Source: Gammaproteobacteria bacterium (GTDB lineage: Bacteria; Pseudomonadota; Gammaproteobacteria; DSM-26407). From it: 7,835 bases of DNA. The translations under genes were made by a program, and so were the position numbers. Within the stretch, counting starts at the first letter, position 1, and each line of letters opens with the position of its first letter. Below, piece by piece: positions 1 to 6,387 of the stretch. The stretch covers positions 1 to 7,835 of the forward strand of contig JAQVKR010000112.1 in the NCBI GenBank assembly GCA_028694565.1. Direction: 5' to 3'. The notes beneath the pieces are model-generated. The model was not told where the DNA came from. It saw nothing but the letters and a program-made list of their open reading frames with translations, and made no database searches.

Positions 1-206
1 TCGGGGCCCTCGGCGTCGATCTCCACCTCGGTGCCGCGGCTGGCGGCGAGCATCATCACGCCGAGGATGCTCTTGCCGTTCACCTCGCGCTCGCCGCGGC
101 GCAGGGTGACGCTGGACTCGAAGGCGGAGGCGGTCTTGACGAACTTGGCGGCGGCGCGGGCGTGCAGGCCCAGCTTGTTGATGATGGTGGTCTGCAGGGT
201 GGGCAT
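1..206 (-). CDS. ptsO: HPr-like phosphocarrier NPr, partial (C-terminus off window)
   Basis: N-terminal 68 residues of an HPr-family phosphocarrier; the C-terminal part lies beyond the window edge. HPr proteins carry phosphate from PTS Enzyme I to EIIA proteins on a histidine. The motif NKLGLHARAA puts the phosphorylatable histidine exactly at residue 15. NGKSILGV puts a serine exactly at residue 46, the site modified by HPr kinase. Having both sites fits the hprK gene two genes upstream. The ATG at 206-204 overlaps the stop of the EIIA gene by one base (TGATG), so translation is probably coupled; there is no close Shine-Dalgarno of its own. In related clusters a ptsI (Enzyme I) gene may follow, but that is outside the window. 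The protein could equally be called HPr (ptsH); the family assignment is secure, the symbol less so. Confidence 0.93.
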   Translation of the reverse strand, partial: MPTLQTTIINKLGLHARAAAKFVKTASAFESSVTLRRGEREVNGKSILGVMMLAASRGTEVEIDAEGP

Positions 207-625
207 CAGGGCAGGGCGCGGGGCGCGCGTTTCTCCTCCGGGCAGCAGTCGATGATGCCATCGCGGCCGCCGCTCAGGGCCTTCTGGGCCAGTTCGTCGA
301 GGTTGAGCTGGGGGTAGTTGAGCACCCGCAGCAGCATGGGCAGGTTCACGCCGGAGACCACCCGCACCCCTTTCGGGTCGAGCAGGGAGTGGGCGATGTT
401 GCTCGGCGTGGAGCCGTAGATGTCGGTGAGCACCAGCACCCCGTCGCCCTGATCCAGGCGCCGCAGCTGGGCCCGGGCGTTCTCCCGCAGCTGGTCGGGG
501 TCGCAGTCGGAGCGGACCTCCAGCGTCTCGGTGCAGAGCGGGCAGATGCCCAGGGTGCCGACGGCGCTGGAGAGCAGCTCCGCGCCGATGCGGTTGTGGG
601 TGATCACCAGGAGTCCGACAGTCAT
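206..625 (-). CDS. PTS EIIA component, mannose (AgaF/ManX) family
   Basis: A 139-residue stand-alone EIIA domain of the mannose/fructose/sorbose family. It accepts phosphate from HPr/NPr on a conserved histidine. The N-terminal strand MTVGLLVITHN places the active-site histidine at residue 10. The second family motif, TDIYGSTPSN (67-76), matches the usual D-[LI]-x-G-[GS]-[ST]-P-x-N with Asp68 close to the histidine. No EIIB or EIIC domain is fused or visible nearby, so a regulatory role rather than sugar uptake is likely (inference). The start overlaps the rapZ stop (ATGA, 622-625) and is preceded by AGGGAG about six bases upstream, a good ribosome binding site. The end touches the NPr start. 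Nothing in the sequence suggests damage. Confidence 0.93.
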   Translation of the reverse strand: MTVGLLVITHNRIGAELLSSAVGTLGICPLCTETLEVRSDCDPDQLRENARAQLRRLDQGDGVLVLTDIYGSTPSNIAHSLLDPKGVRVVSGVNLPMLLRVLNYPQLNLDELAQKALSGGRDGIIDCCPEEKRAPRALP

Positions 626-1482
626 GAGAGCTCCCTGTGGCGGGTCTGTACGTTGTCGCGCAGGCCGCTGAAGTGGCGGGACAGGCGCGAGACCAGGTAG
701 ACGGATCGGTGGTGGCCGCCGGTGCAGCCGATGGAGACCGTGAGGTAGCTGCGGTTGTTGGTCTCGAAGGCCGGGATCCAGTATTCCAGAAAGTCGCGGA
801 TCTGGGTGTACATGGCATTCACCTCCGGGTGCGCCTCCAGAAAGGCGATGACCTCCCTGTCGCTGCCGGTGAGCCGGCGCAGGGTCGGCTCCCAGTAGGG
901 GTTGGGCAGGCAGCGCACGTCGAAGACGATGTCGGTGTCGGTGGGGATGCCGCGCTTGTAGCCGAAGGACTGGAACAGCAGCGACAGCTCCCCGACCCGC
1001 TTGCCCGCCACCCGCTCGCGGATGATGTCGCGCAGCTGGTAGATGTTGAGCGCGCTGGTGTCCACCCGCAGGTCGGCCAGCGCGGCGATGGAGCCGAGCA
1101 GTTCCCGCTCACGGTCGATGGCCTCGCGCAGGGGCAGGTCGCCGCGGCTCAGGGGGTGGCGCCGGCGGGTTTCGCTGAAGCGCTTGAGCAGCACCGGGTT
1201 CTCGGTGTCGAGGAAGATGATCTGGCAGCCCAGGCCGCGGGCCTTCACCGCGGCCAGGATCTCCGGGAAGCGGGCCAGGTCGGCGGGCAGGTTGCGGGCG
1301 TCGATGCTCACCGCGGTCCGTCCGCCGCGGGGCAGGGCGCCGGCATCGCTGAGCTGCTCGGCCAGGGCCGGCAGCAGGCCGACCGGGAGGTTGTCCACGC
1401 AGTAGTACTCCAGGTCCTCCAGGGTCTGCAGGGCGATGCTCTTGCCCGACCCCGACAGGCCGCTGATGACCACCAGGTTCAT
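622..1482 (-). CDS. rapZ: RapZ (YvcJ) family P-loop nucleotide-binding protein
   Basis: A 286-residue protein, essentially the usual family length (E. coli 284). The Walker A loop GLSGSGKS spans residues 8-15. The SIDARN segment (59-64) and the IIFLDTENPVLLKRFSETRRRHPL region are typical of the N-terminal ATP/GTP-binding half. The C-terminal half carries FGYKRGIP, DVRCLPNPY and the ligand-binding signature CTGGHHRSV (253-261). In E. coli RapZ controls glucosamine-6-phosphate synthase through small-RNA decay. Here the protein ends ...NVQTRHRELS and lacks the lysine/arginine-rich tail used by the enteric protein for RNA binding, so the enteric GlmZ role should not be assumed. The start overlaps the hprK stop (ATGA), giving coupled translation. 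Gene neighbours ptsN, hprK and NPr are typical. Confidence 0.96.
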   Translation of the reverse strand: MNLVVISGLSGSGKSIALQTLEDLEYYCVDNLPVGLLPALAEQLSDAGALPRGGRTAVSIDARNLPADLARFPEILAAVKARGLGCQIIFLDTENPVLLKRFSETRRRHPLSRGDLPLREAIDRERELLGSIAALADLRVDTSALNIYQLRDIIRERVAGKRVGELSLLFQSFGYKRGIPTDTDIVFDVRCLPNPYWEPTLRRLTGSDREVIAFLEAHPEVNAMYTQIRDFLEYWIPAFETNNRSYLTVSIGCTGGHHRSVYLVSRLSRHFSGLRDNVQTRHRELS

Positions 1483-2405
1483 GCCGGCCCCCGCTCGATG
1501 TGGGCCCGCTGGCGTTCGATGAACTCGGTGCCGGCGTCGTAGCCCCGGCTCTTGAGCAGCTCGTTGCGCACGGCGGCTTCCACCAGCACCGCCAGGTTGC
1601 GCCCCTCCGCCACCGGGATGGTCACCTCGGGCACCTCGATGCCGAGCATTTCGCGGCGGCGCTGTACGCCGTGCAGCCGATCGATGGCCGCGAGTTCATG
1701 GCCTTCCATCTCCTTGAGATGTATCACCAGGTCCAGTACGTGCTCCGGCGCCAGGGCGCTGTCGCCGAACATGGCCCGCACGTTGAGTATGCCCAGTCCG
1801 CGCACTTCAAGGAAGTCGTGCAGCGGCTCCGGGCAGTAGCCCACCAGCATGCGTGGAACGGTGTTGGCGAACTCCGGGGCGTCGTCGGCGATGAGCCGGT
1901 GTCCGCGGCTGAGCAGGGCCAGGGCCAGTTCGCTCTTGCCGATGCCGCTCTCGCCGCTGAGCAGCACGCCGGCGCCCAGCACCTCCATGAACACGCCGTG
2001 GACGGTGATGCGCGCCGAGAGGGACTGGGTGAGATAGAAGTTGAGACGGTTGATCAGCCGCCGGGGTTCCAGGCGGGAGCTGAGCAGGGGGAATCCGTTC
2101 CGCTCCGCGCGCTCGACCAGGCCCGGCGGGGCCGTGCTGCCGCCCGCCAGGATGGCGAGCACCGCCGGCGCCGCGAACGGATCCCGGGCCGCGTCCGCCT
2201 CCCGCTCCAGCCACTCCAGTTCGGCGCCGGTCAGCAGGGGGATCGCGTGGGGGTGTATCGGGTTGAAGAAGCCCGCGAGTCCGGTCACGGGGAGCTCCGG
2301 GAGGCTCAGTTGACGCTCGCCGCCGGCCTGGCCGGCAATCCAGGAGAGGCAGAGGTTCTCCCGCTGGACTTCAAACAGGTTGTTTACGCTAATCGTCCGG
2401 GGCAT
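1479..2405 (-). CDS. hprK: HPr(Ser) kinase/phosphorylase HprK
   Basis: A 308-residue bifunctional enzyme that phosphorylates HPr/NPr on Ser46 and removes that phosphate by phosphorolysis. The N-terminal domain begins ISVNNLFEV. The catalytic core has His136 in the HGV motif, the Walker A loop GESGIGKS (151-158) and RGHRLIADDA with the catalytic aspartate pair 174/175. The family signature LEVRGLGILNV (199-209) contains the expected metal-binding Glu200, and PVAEGRNLAVLVE is near the C-terminus. All key residues are present, so the enzyme should be active. Its likely substrate, an HPr-like protein with Ser46, is encoded two genes downstream. The ATG lies inside the end of ptsN (17-bp overlap) and the stop overlaps the rapZ start, so expression should be coupled. 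HprK in a proteobacterial rpoN cluster argues against an enteric host. Confidence 0.97.
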   Translation of the reverse strand: MPRTISVNNLFEVQRENLCLSWIAGQAGGERQLSLPELPVTGLAGFFNPIHPHAIPLLTGAELEWLEREADAARDPFAAPAVLAILAGGSTAPPGLVERAERNGFPLLSSRLEPRRLINRLNFYLTQSLSARITVHGVFMEVLGAGVLLSGESGIGKSELALALLSRGHRLIADDAPEFANTVPRMLVGYCPEPLHDFLEVRGLGILNVRAMFGDSALAPEHVLDLVIHLKEMEGHELAAIDRLHGVQRRREMLGIEVPEVTIPVAEGRNLAVLVEAAVRNELLKSRGYDAGTEFIERQRAHIERGPA

Positions 2406-2868
2406 CCGTTTCGGCGGCCTCGTAACTCAGGATCGTCTGGAGCAGCGCGGCCGCGTCAGGCGCTTCACGCAGCCGCTGCCGGGCCTCTTCGTCGCTGAAC
2501 AGCTGGGCCAGCCGCGCCAGGACCTCGAGGTGTTCCTCGGTGGCGTTCTCGGGCACCAGCAGCGCGAACAGCAGGTCCACCGGCTTGTCGTCGATGGCGT
2601 CGAAGTCGATGGGCTCCTGCAGGTGGGCGAGGGCGCCGATGACATGGTCGCTGTTCTTCAGCCGCCCGTGGGGGATGGCGATGCCGTGGCCGATGCCGGT
2701 GCTGCCGAGGCGCTCGCGGGCGATGAGGCTCTCGAACACCTCGGTGGGGTCCAGCCCCGGTTCGTCGGCCGCCGCCAGTTCGCCGAGGAATTCCAGCGCA
2801 CGCTTCTTGCTGCCGGCGCTGACGCCGGTCGCGGTGCGCTCGAGGGTCAGTATGTCACGCAGGTGCAT
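2389..2868 (-). CDS. ptsN: PTS nitrogen regulatory EIIA (EIIA-Ntr)
   Basis: A 159-residue EIIA of the fructose/Ntr family, close to the usual 150-165. It is the terminal phosphoacceptor of the nitrogen PTS and a regulatory protein rather than a sugar transporter. The active-site segment GIGHGIAIPHGRL puts the phosphorylatable histidine at residue 67, in the canonical AIPH context. DDKPVDLLFALLVPENATEEHLEVLARLAQLFSD-type strands and helices complete the fold. The gene follows hpf after a 145-bp gap and overlaps hprK by 17 bp. No clear Shine-Dalgarno precedes the ATG at 2868. Its position right after rpoN-hpf is the conserved context that gave the family its Ntr name. Confidence 0.96.
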   Translation of the reverse strand: MHLRDILTLERTATGVSAGSKKRALEFLGELAAADEPGLDPTEVFESLIARERLGSTGIGHGIAIPHGRLKNSDHVIGALAHLQEPIDFDAIDDKPVDLLFALLVPENATEEHLEVLARLAQLFSDEEARQRLREAPDAAALLQTILSYEAAETDAPDD

Positions 2869-2974
2869 GGTGATTCGTCGCTTTGCGGTGCGATCCGTCC
2901 GAGTGCAATCGTCTGGCGTCTTTCACTGGTCTCGTTCCGGGTCAGCCGCAGTTGTCGTGGATTCGAGTCCGGGC

Positions 2975-2997
2975 GGGGCGGCGGGCCCCGCCGCCCC
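2975..2997. repeat. GC-only perfect hairpin in the hpf-ptsN gap
   Basis: A perfect inverted repeat with 11-base arms (2975-2985 and 2987-2997) around a single central base, made only of G and C. In RNA the central pairs must open to make a loop, leaving a stem of about 9-10 pairs. It begins 17 bases past the hpf stop. No run of T follows on either strand, so it is not a standard Rho-independent terminator. It may act as an mRNA 3'-end stabiliser or an attenuator between rpoN-hpf and ptsN. Nothing else is recognisable in the 145-bp gap (2869-3013). Confidence 0.6.
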
Positions 2998-3013
2998 TCC
3001 CCGGTCCCCGGCC

Positions 3014-3325
3014 TCAGGCGCGCTTGGCGCTCTCGTGGTTGTGGGCCTGGGACTTTTCCTTGTGCTTCTTCACCTGCCGGTCGAGCTTGTCCACCAGGGC
3101 GTCGATGGCCGCGTACATGTCATCGTGCTCGGCGTCGGCATACAGTTCGGCCCCGCTCAGATGGATGGTGGCCTCGGCCTTCTGCCGCAGCTTCTCCACG
3201 CTCAGGATCACGTGCACGTTGGTGATGTTGTCGAAATGGCGCTCGACCTTCTCCAGTTTCGAATTCACATAGTCGCGCAGTGCCGGGGTGATGTCGACGT
3301 GATGACCGGTGATGTTGGTCTGCAT
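3014..3325 (-). CDS. hpf: Ribosome hibernation promoting factor, short form (HPF)
   Basis: A 103-residue protein that binds the decoding region of the 30S subunit in stationary phase and helps form inactive 100S ribosome dimers. The sequence MQTNITGHHVDITPALRDYV, the VEKLRQKAEATIHL strand and the DDMYAAIDALVDKLDRQVKKHK segment follow the short HPF family along its whole length. The C-terminal tail (KSQAHNHESAKRA) is slightly longer than the E. coli protein. There is no long-HPF dimerisation domain. The start at 3325 is fixed by a strong Shine-Dalgarno AAGGAGT five bases upstream. Only 17 bp separate it from rpoN, so it is surely cotranscribed with rpoN, the usual arrangement. Confidence 0.97.
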   Translation of the reverse strand: MQTNITGHHVDITPALRDYVNSKLEKVERHFDNITNVHVILSVEKLRQKAEATIHLSGAELYADAEHDDMYAAIDALVDKLDRQVKKHKEKSQAHNHESAKRA

Positions 3326-3330
3326 AGCTG

Positions 3331-3337
3331 ACTCCTT
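3331..3337 (-). promoter_or_regulatory. Strong ribosome binding site of hpf
   Basis: AAGGAGT on the minus strand, five bases before the hpf ATG. It is one of the strongest Shine-Dalgarno sequences in the window, while rpoN, ptsN and kdsC have no obvious one. This fits a protein needed in amounts close to ribosome number, translated more heavily than the upstream sigma factor on the same message. Confidence 0.8.
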
Positions 3338-3342
3338 AAGCC

Positions 3343-4794
3343 TTATAGCAGGCGCTTTCTTTCGTTTGATGGCGGTATCGCCATGACCTCGCGGTACTTT
3401 GCGATGGTCCTGCGTGCCACGTTGACTCCCTGTTCAGACAGGATTTTTGCGATCTTGCTGTCGCTGAGCGGCTTGGACGGCTGCTCCGCGGCGATGAGCT
3501 TCTTGATGAGTGCGCGAATCGCCGTGGAGGAGGCCTCGCCGCCGCTCGCGGTGCTGACGTGGCTGGAGAAGAAGTATTTGAGCTCAAAGATACCACGGGG
3601 GGTGAGCATGTACTTCTGGGTGGTGACCCGGGAGATGGTGGACTCGTGCATCTCCACCGCCTCGGCGATGTCGTGCAGGACGAGGGGCTTCATGGCCTCC
3701 TCGCCGTGCTCCAGGAAGCCGCGCTGGTGCTCGACGATGCAGGTGGCCACCTTCAGCAGGGTCTCGTTGCGGCTCTGGATGCTCTTCAGGAACCAGCGCG
3801 CCTCCTGCAGCTGGGTGCGCAGGAAGTTGTTGTCCTGGCTGTTGTCGGCCCGGCGCACGAGGGCGGCGTAGCCGGGATTCACGCGCAGCCGCGGGGAGGC
3901 CTCCGGGTTGAGCTCCACCAGCCAGCTGCCCCGGTGCTTGCGCACGATGACGTCCGGCACCACGTACTGCGGCTCCTCGCCGCCCACCTCGTTGCCGGGG
4001 CGGGGGTTGAGGGTCTGGATCAGCTGGATGACCTCGCGCAGCTCGTCCTCGCTGATCTTCATCCGCCGCTGGACCTGGGCATAGTCGCGCGAGCCCAGCA
4101 GCTCCAGGTGGTTTTCCACCAGGTTCAGGGCCTCGCCGCGCCAGGGCGTGTCGGCGGGCAGCTGGCGCAGCTGCAGCGACAGGCATTCGCCCAGGTCGCG
4201 GGCGCCCACCCCGACGGGGTCGAAGGTCTGGATGCGGTGCAGGACCGCCTCCAGCTCGTCGAGCTCCACCTCGAACTCCGGGTCGAGGCTGGCCAGGAGC
4301 TCCTCCAGCGTGGCGCCGAGATAGCCGCGTTCGTCGATGCCGTCGATGAGCAGCCGGGCCAGCTCCAGGTCGCGGTCGTTGAAGTGGGCGAGACTGGCCT
4401 GCCAGAGGAGGTGATCCTGCAGCGACTCGCCGCCCCGGCTGATGTTGGCGAACTCCTGCTCGTCGCCCTCGTCGTGCCCGGAGTGGCTGCTGGGCACGTC
4501 GTAGATGTCGTCCCAGGCGCTGTCCACGGGGAGGTCCGCGGGAATGTCCGCGTCGTTGCGCTCGAGGTCGAGGTCGCGGTCCTCGGTCTCGCTGCCGGAC
4601 GTCGCGGGCGCCTCCGCCTCGCCCGGCGCCTCGGCCTCGTCCTCCGCCAACTCCAGCATGGGGTTGGTCTCCAGCGCCTCCTGGACCTCCATCTGCAGGT
4701 CGAGCGCGGAGAGCTGCAGCAGCTTGATGGCCTGCTGCAGTTGCGGCGTCATGGTGAGTTGCTGGCTCAGCCGGAGCTGAATGGAGGGTTTCAT
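3343..4794 (-). CDS. rpoN: RNA polymerase sigma-54 factor RpoN
   Basis: A 483-residue sigma-54, close to the E. coli length of 477. Region I (about 1-50) is the Gln/Leu-rich activator-responsive segment beginning [20 protein letters not shown]. Region II (about 50-125) is strongly acidic. Region III follows with core-binding and DNA-binding parts, including the helix-turn-helix containing [19 protein letters not shown] (about 383-401). The diagnostic RpoN box [10 protein letters not shown] lies at residues 460-469, near the C-terminus, and recognises the -24 element. Sigma-54 needs enhancer-binding ATPases for open-complex formation. The gene is separated from lptB by 136 bp that appear to hold its own promoter, and is followed at once by hpf. 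No clear Shine-Dalgarno precedes the ATG. Confidence 0.98.
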   Translation of the reverse strand: MKPSIQLRLSQQLTMTPQLQQAIKLLQLSALDLQMEVQEALETNPMLELAEDEAEAPGEAEAPATSGSETEDRDLDLERNDADIPADLPVDSAWDDIYDVPSSHSGHDEGDEQEFANISRGGESLQDHLLWQASLAHFNDRDLELARLLIDGIDERGYLGATLEELLASLDPEFEVELDELEAVLHRIQTFDPVGVGARDLGECLSLQLRQLPADTPWRGEALNLVENHLELLGSRDYAQVQRRMKISEDELREVIQLIQTLNPRPGNEVGGEEPQYVVPDVIVRKHRGSWLVELNPEASPRLRVNPGYAALVRRADNSQDNNFLRTQLQEARWFLKSIQSRNETLLKVATCIVEHQRGFLEHGEEAMKPLVLHDIAEAVEMHESTISRVTTQKYMLTPRGIFELKYFFSSHVSTASGGEASSTAIRALIKKLIAAEQPSKPLSDSKIAKILSEQGVNVARRTIAKYREVMAIPPSNERKRLL

Positions 4795-4818
4795 ACGGCG
4801 CGTCGTCGTCTAGGCGTA

Positions 4819-4839
4819 AACGGATATCCGGCATCCGTT
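4819..4839. repeat. Inverted repeat in the rpoN leader
   Basis: Seven-base perfect arms AACGGAT (4819-4825) and ATCCGTT (4833-4839) around a seven-base spacer. A second 10-bp perfect palindrome, CGGATATCCG (4821-4830), overlaps it. It ends 24 bases before the rpoN ATG on the transcribed side. It could be an operator for a dimeric regulator or an RNA hairpin in the 5' leader. No known regulator's site is recognised. Confidence 0.5.
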
Positions 4840-4853
4840 ATCTTTATGTCCGG

Positions 4854-4876
4854 ATTGTAACGCAAATAACATGCCG
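4854..4876 (-). promoter_or_regulatory. Candidate rpoN promoter: sigma-54-like -24/-12 overlapping a TACAAT -10
   Basis: On the minus strand CGGCATGTTATTTGCG (4876-4861) has GG and GC exactly ten bases apart and matches the sigma-54 consensus TGGCACG-N4-TTGC at GGCA, G and TTGC. Two -24 positions and the last position differ. Overlapping it downstream is TACAAT (4859-4854), a near-consensus sigma-70 -10, although the -35 at 17 bp (TCTGCA) is poor. A sigma-54 start would fall near 4850, about 55 bases before the rpoN ATG. The gap is the only relatively AT-rich stretch nearby. Both readings are predictions from sequence match alone. Confidence 0.4.
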
Positions 4877-4892
4877 TGCAGATAGGGGCACG

Positions 4893-4916
4893 GGCCGCGC
4901 GGGTATCCCCGCGGCC
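4893..4916 (-). terminator. GC-rich hairpin downstream of lptB, possible terminator/attenuator
   Basis: Stem of GGCC plus GCGGG paired across a four-base loop, with a two-base bulge on one side, starting 15 bases after the lptB stop. There is no following T-run, so intrinsic termination would be weak. It could mark the end of the lpt transcript or protect its 3' end before the separate rpoN promoter region. Confidence 0.3.
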
Positions 4917-4930
4917 GGGGGCGGGGGAGG

Positions 4931-5656
4931 TCACAGACGGAACTCGTGGCCCAGGTAGACGTCCCGGACCTGGCTGTTGTCGAGGATTTCGGCGGGCGTG
5001 CCGTGGGCGATGCCGTTGCCGTTGCTCATGATGTAGGCGCGGTCGCAGATGCCGAGGGTCTCGCGGACGTTGTGGTCGGTGATCAGGATGCCGATGCCGC
5101 GCTCGCGCAGGTGACTGATGATGCGCTGGATATCGAGTACCGAGAGGGGGTCCACGCCGGCGAAGGGCTCGTCCAGCAGGATGAAGCGGGGCTCGGTCGC
5201 CAGCGCCCGGGCGATCTCCACCCGCCGCCGTTCGCCGCCGGAGAGGCTGATGCCGAGGCTGTCGTGGAGATGGCCCACGTGGAACTCGTGCATCAGGCTG
5301 TCGGCGAGCCGCCGGCGCTTGCCGGGCGTGAGATCCCGGCGCAGCTCCAGGATGGCCATGATGTTCTGCTCGACGGTGAGCTTGCGGAACACCGAGGCTT
5401 CCTGGGGCAGGTAGCCGATGCCGCGCCGGGCGCGGACGTGCATCGGCTCCCGGGTCAGGTCGGCTCCGTCCATGGCGATGGCGCCGCTGTCGCAGCGCAC
5501 CAGGCCCACGATCATGTAGAAGCAGGTGGTCTTGCCGGCGCCGTTCGGGCCCAGCAGGCCCACCACCTCGCCGCTCTCCACCCGCAGGGAAACGTCGCGG
5601 ACCACCTCGCGGGCGCCGTAGCGTTTGCCCAGCCCGCGAGCCTCCAGGACGCTCAT
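4931..5656 (-). CDS. lptB: LPS export ABC transporter ATPase LptB
   Basis: A 241-residue cytoplasmic ATPase that, with LptF and LptG, pulls lipopolysaccharide from the inner membrane into the LptC-LptA bridge. All ABC motifs are present: Walker [10 protein letters not shown] (36-44), Q-loop Gln85 in YLPQEASVF, signature LSGGERRR (137-144), Walker [14 protein letters not shown] with catalytic Glu162, and switch His194 in ITDHNV. The C-terminal YLGHEFRL ending is typical of LptB. Length equals that of E. coli LptB. Its start overlaps the lptA stop (ATGA, 5653-5656), so translation depends on ribosomes finishing lptA; anything that disturbs lptA expression should affect lptB too. Confidence 0.98.
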   Translation of the reverse strand: MSVLEARGLGKRYGAREVVRDVSLRVESGEVVGLLGPNGAGKTTCFYMIVGLVRCDSGAIAMDGADLTREPMHVRARRGIGYLPQEASVFRKLTVEQNIMAILELRRDLTPGKRRRLADSLMHEFHVGHLHDSLGISLSGGERRRVEIARALATEPRFILLDEPFAGVDPLSVLDIQRIISHLRERGIGILITDHNVRETLGICDRAYIMSNGNGIAHGTPAEILDNSQVRDVYLGHEFRL

Positions 5657-6168
5657 TGCTTGCCGTCGCCGCCCTTGGAGGGAACGATGGTCATCTGCAC
5701 CCGGCCCGGCTTGCCGCCCTCGCCGCTGCCGCCGGTGGCCAGCACCGACTCGCGCTGCAGGTCATATTCAATACGCTGCCCGCTGAACGTGTTGCGTCCC
5801 TGGGTCACCTTCGCCTCGCCGATGAGCACCAGCATGCGGCTCTTGCCCTGGTATTCGAGCTTGCTCGCCTCGGCGGTCACGTCCTTGTTCCGGCCCTCGG
5901 GGCGCTGGCGGAAGCGCACCGGACTGCCGGTGGCGGTGATCTGGGACAGCTCGCCGCCGGCGGCGTGCACCACCAGCCGGTCGGCGCGCAGCTCGATGCT
6001 GCCCTGGGTCAGCACCACCCGGCCGGTATAGGTGCTGACGCCCGTGGCCTCGTTCAGCTCCGCCTGGTCGGCCTCGAGGCTGATGGGCTTGTCGCTGTCG
6101 CCGGACAGGGCCAGGGCCGCCCCCGGCAGGGCGAGGAGCAGCAGCAGTACACTGGTGTACTGCTTCAC
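5653..6168 (-). CDS. lptA: LPS transport periplasmic protein LptA (start rebuilt by an inserted element)
   Basis: LptA bridges LptC and the outer-membrane LptDE complex, carrying LPS across the periplasm in an OstA-type beta-jellyroll. The domain is seen from [18 protein letters not shown] through the repeated GxAxVTQG-like strands to YDLQRESV. From the GTG at 6168 the product is 171 residues with signal peptide [20 protein letters not shown]. The same frame stays open up to an ATG at 6438 that overlaps the end of lptC and has a good Shine-Dalgarno (GAAGG). Initiation there would give 261 residues with an 89-residue foreign insert before the signal core. I chose GTG because it puts a charged residue and hydrophobic core at the N-terminus. 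Its weakness is the lack of a clear Shine-Dalgarno. Before insertion the gene most likely began MNRTAVSV joined directly to the Leu-rich core. The stop overlaps lptB. Confidence 0.85.
   Translation of the reverse strand: MKQYTSVLLLLLALPGAALALSGDSDKPISLEADQAELNEATGVSTYTGRVVLTQGSIELRADRLVVHAAGGELSQITATGSPVRFRQRPEGRNKDVTAEASKLEYQGKSRMLVLIGEAKVTQGRNTFSGQRIEYDLQRESVLATGGSGEGGKPGRVQMTIVPSKGGDGKQ
6144..6153. repeat. 10-bp direct repeat, lptA-side copy
   Basis: GCAGTACACT on the plus strand, identical to 6411-6420 and 267 bp away. It lies in the codons for Ser-Val-Leu of the lptA signal peptide. It is either a target-site duplication or a target that resembled the end of the element. Confidence 0.8.
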
Positions 6169-6186
6169 TCTTGGCGGTACATTCAG
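6155..6186. repeat. Left terminal inverted repeat of the element
   Basis: A 32-base arm beginning GTGTACTGC and containing TCACTCTTGG and ACATTCAG. It matches the reverse complement of 6388-6419 at 29 of 32 positions. On the minus strand this arm contains the GTG (6168-6166) proposed as the present lptA start. Confidence 0.88.
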
Positions 6187-6282
6187 AGCCCCCCGAAAGT
6201 GCCAGGACAAGGCGCGGTGCGCAGGCAATGGCCCGGTCCTTGTCAAGCACCGCAACGCGGTCATGGTGCTTTCGGGGGGCTC
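6186..6282. repeat. Internal hairpin 1 of the element
   Basis: Arms 6186-6203 and 6265-6282 pair at 16 of 18 positions, the first 14 perfectly (GAGCCCCCCGAAAG); a shorter inner pairing GACAAGG/CCTTGTC lies within the loop region. It forms one branch of the folded element. Confidence 0.8.
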
Positions 6283-6291
6283 CCTTCGGGC

Positions 6292-6386
6292 GAGCCGCTG
6301 GCCGGCCATCTGCGGCGTTGCGCTCTCTTGAAAGGACCCTGCCATTCCTGCGAGAGCGCGCCTTGCGGCTAACCGGCCGGCAACTC
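6292..6386. repeat. Internal hairpin 2 of the element
   Basis: Arms 6292-6327 and 6352-6386 form a long imperfect stem around a 24-base loop. The loop-proximal eight pairs (GCGCTCTC/GAGAGCGC) are perfect, and CGGCC-rich blocks pair further out. It forms the second branch of the folded element. Confidence 0.75.
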
Positions 6387-6387
6387 G

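Noticed and set aside
2389..2405. 17-bp ptsN/hprK overlap as a sign of a frameshift or wrong start
   Set aside because: Both proteins have normal length and family-typical ends; HprK begins properly with ISVNNLFEV. The overlap is ordinary for this coupled operon.
2955..2975. Possible tRNA T-arm-like sequence (GGATTCGAGTCC) in the hpf-ptsN gap, suggesting a tRNA remnant or att site
   Set aside because: The flanking bases do not form a five-pair T stem on either strand, and no acceptor, D or anticodon arm is nearby.
637..4860. Long open frames on the plus strand (for example 637-1542, 1500-2498, 3559-4860)
   Set aside because: They lie antisense to rapZ, hprK and rpoN, read as Ala/Gly/Gln/Val-rich low-complexity protein and match no family. 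High-GC codon bias on the coding strand keeps these frames open.
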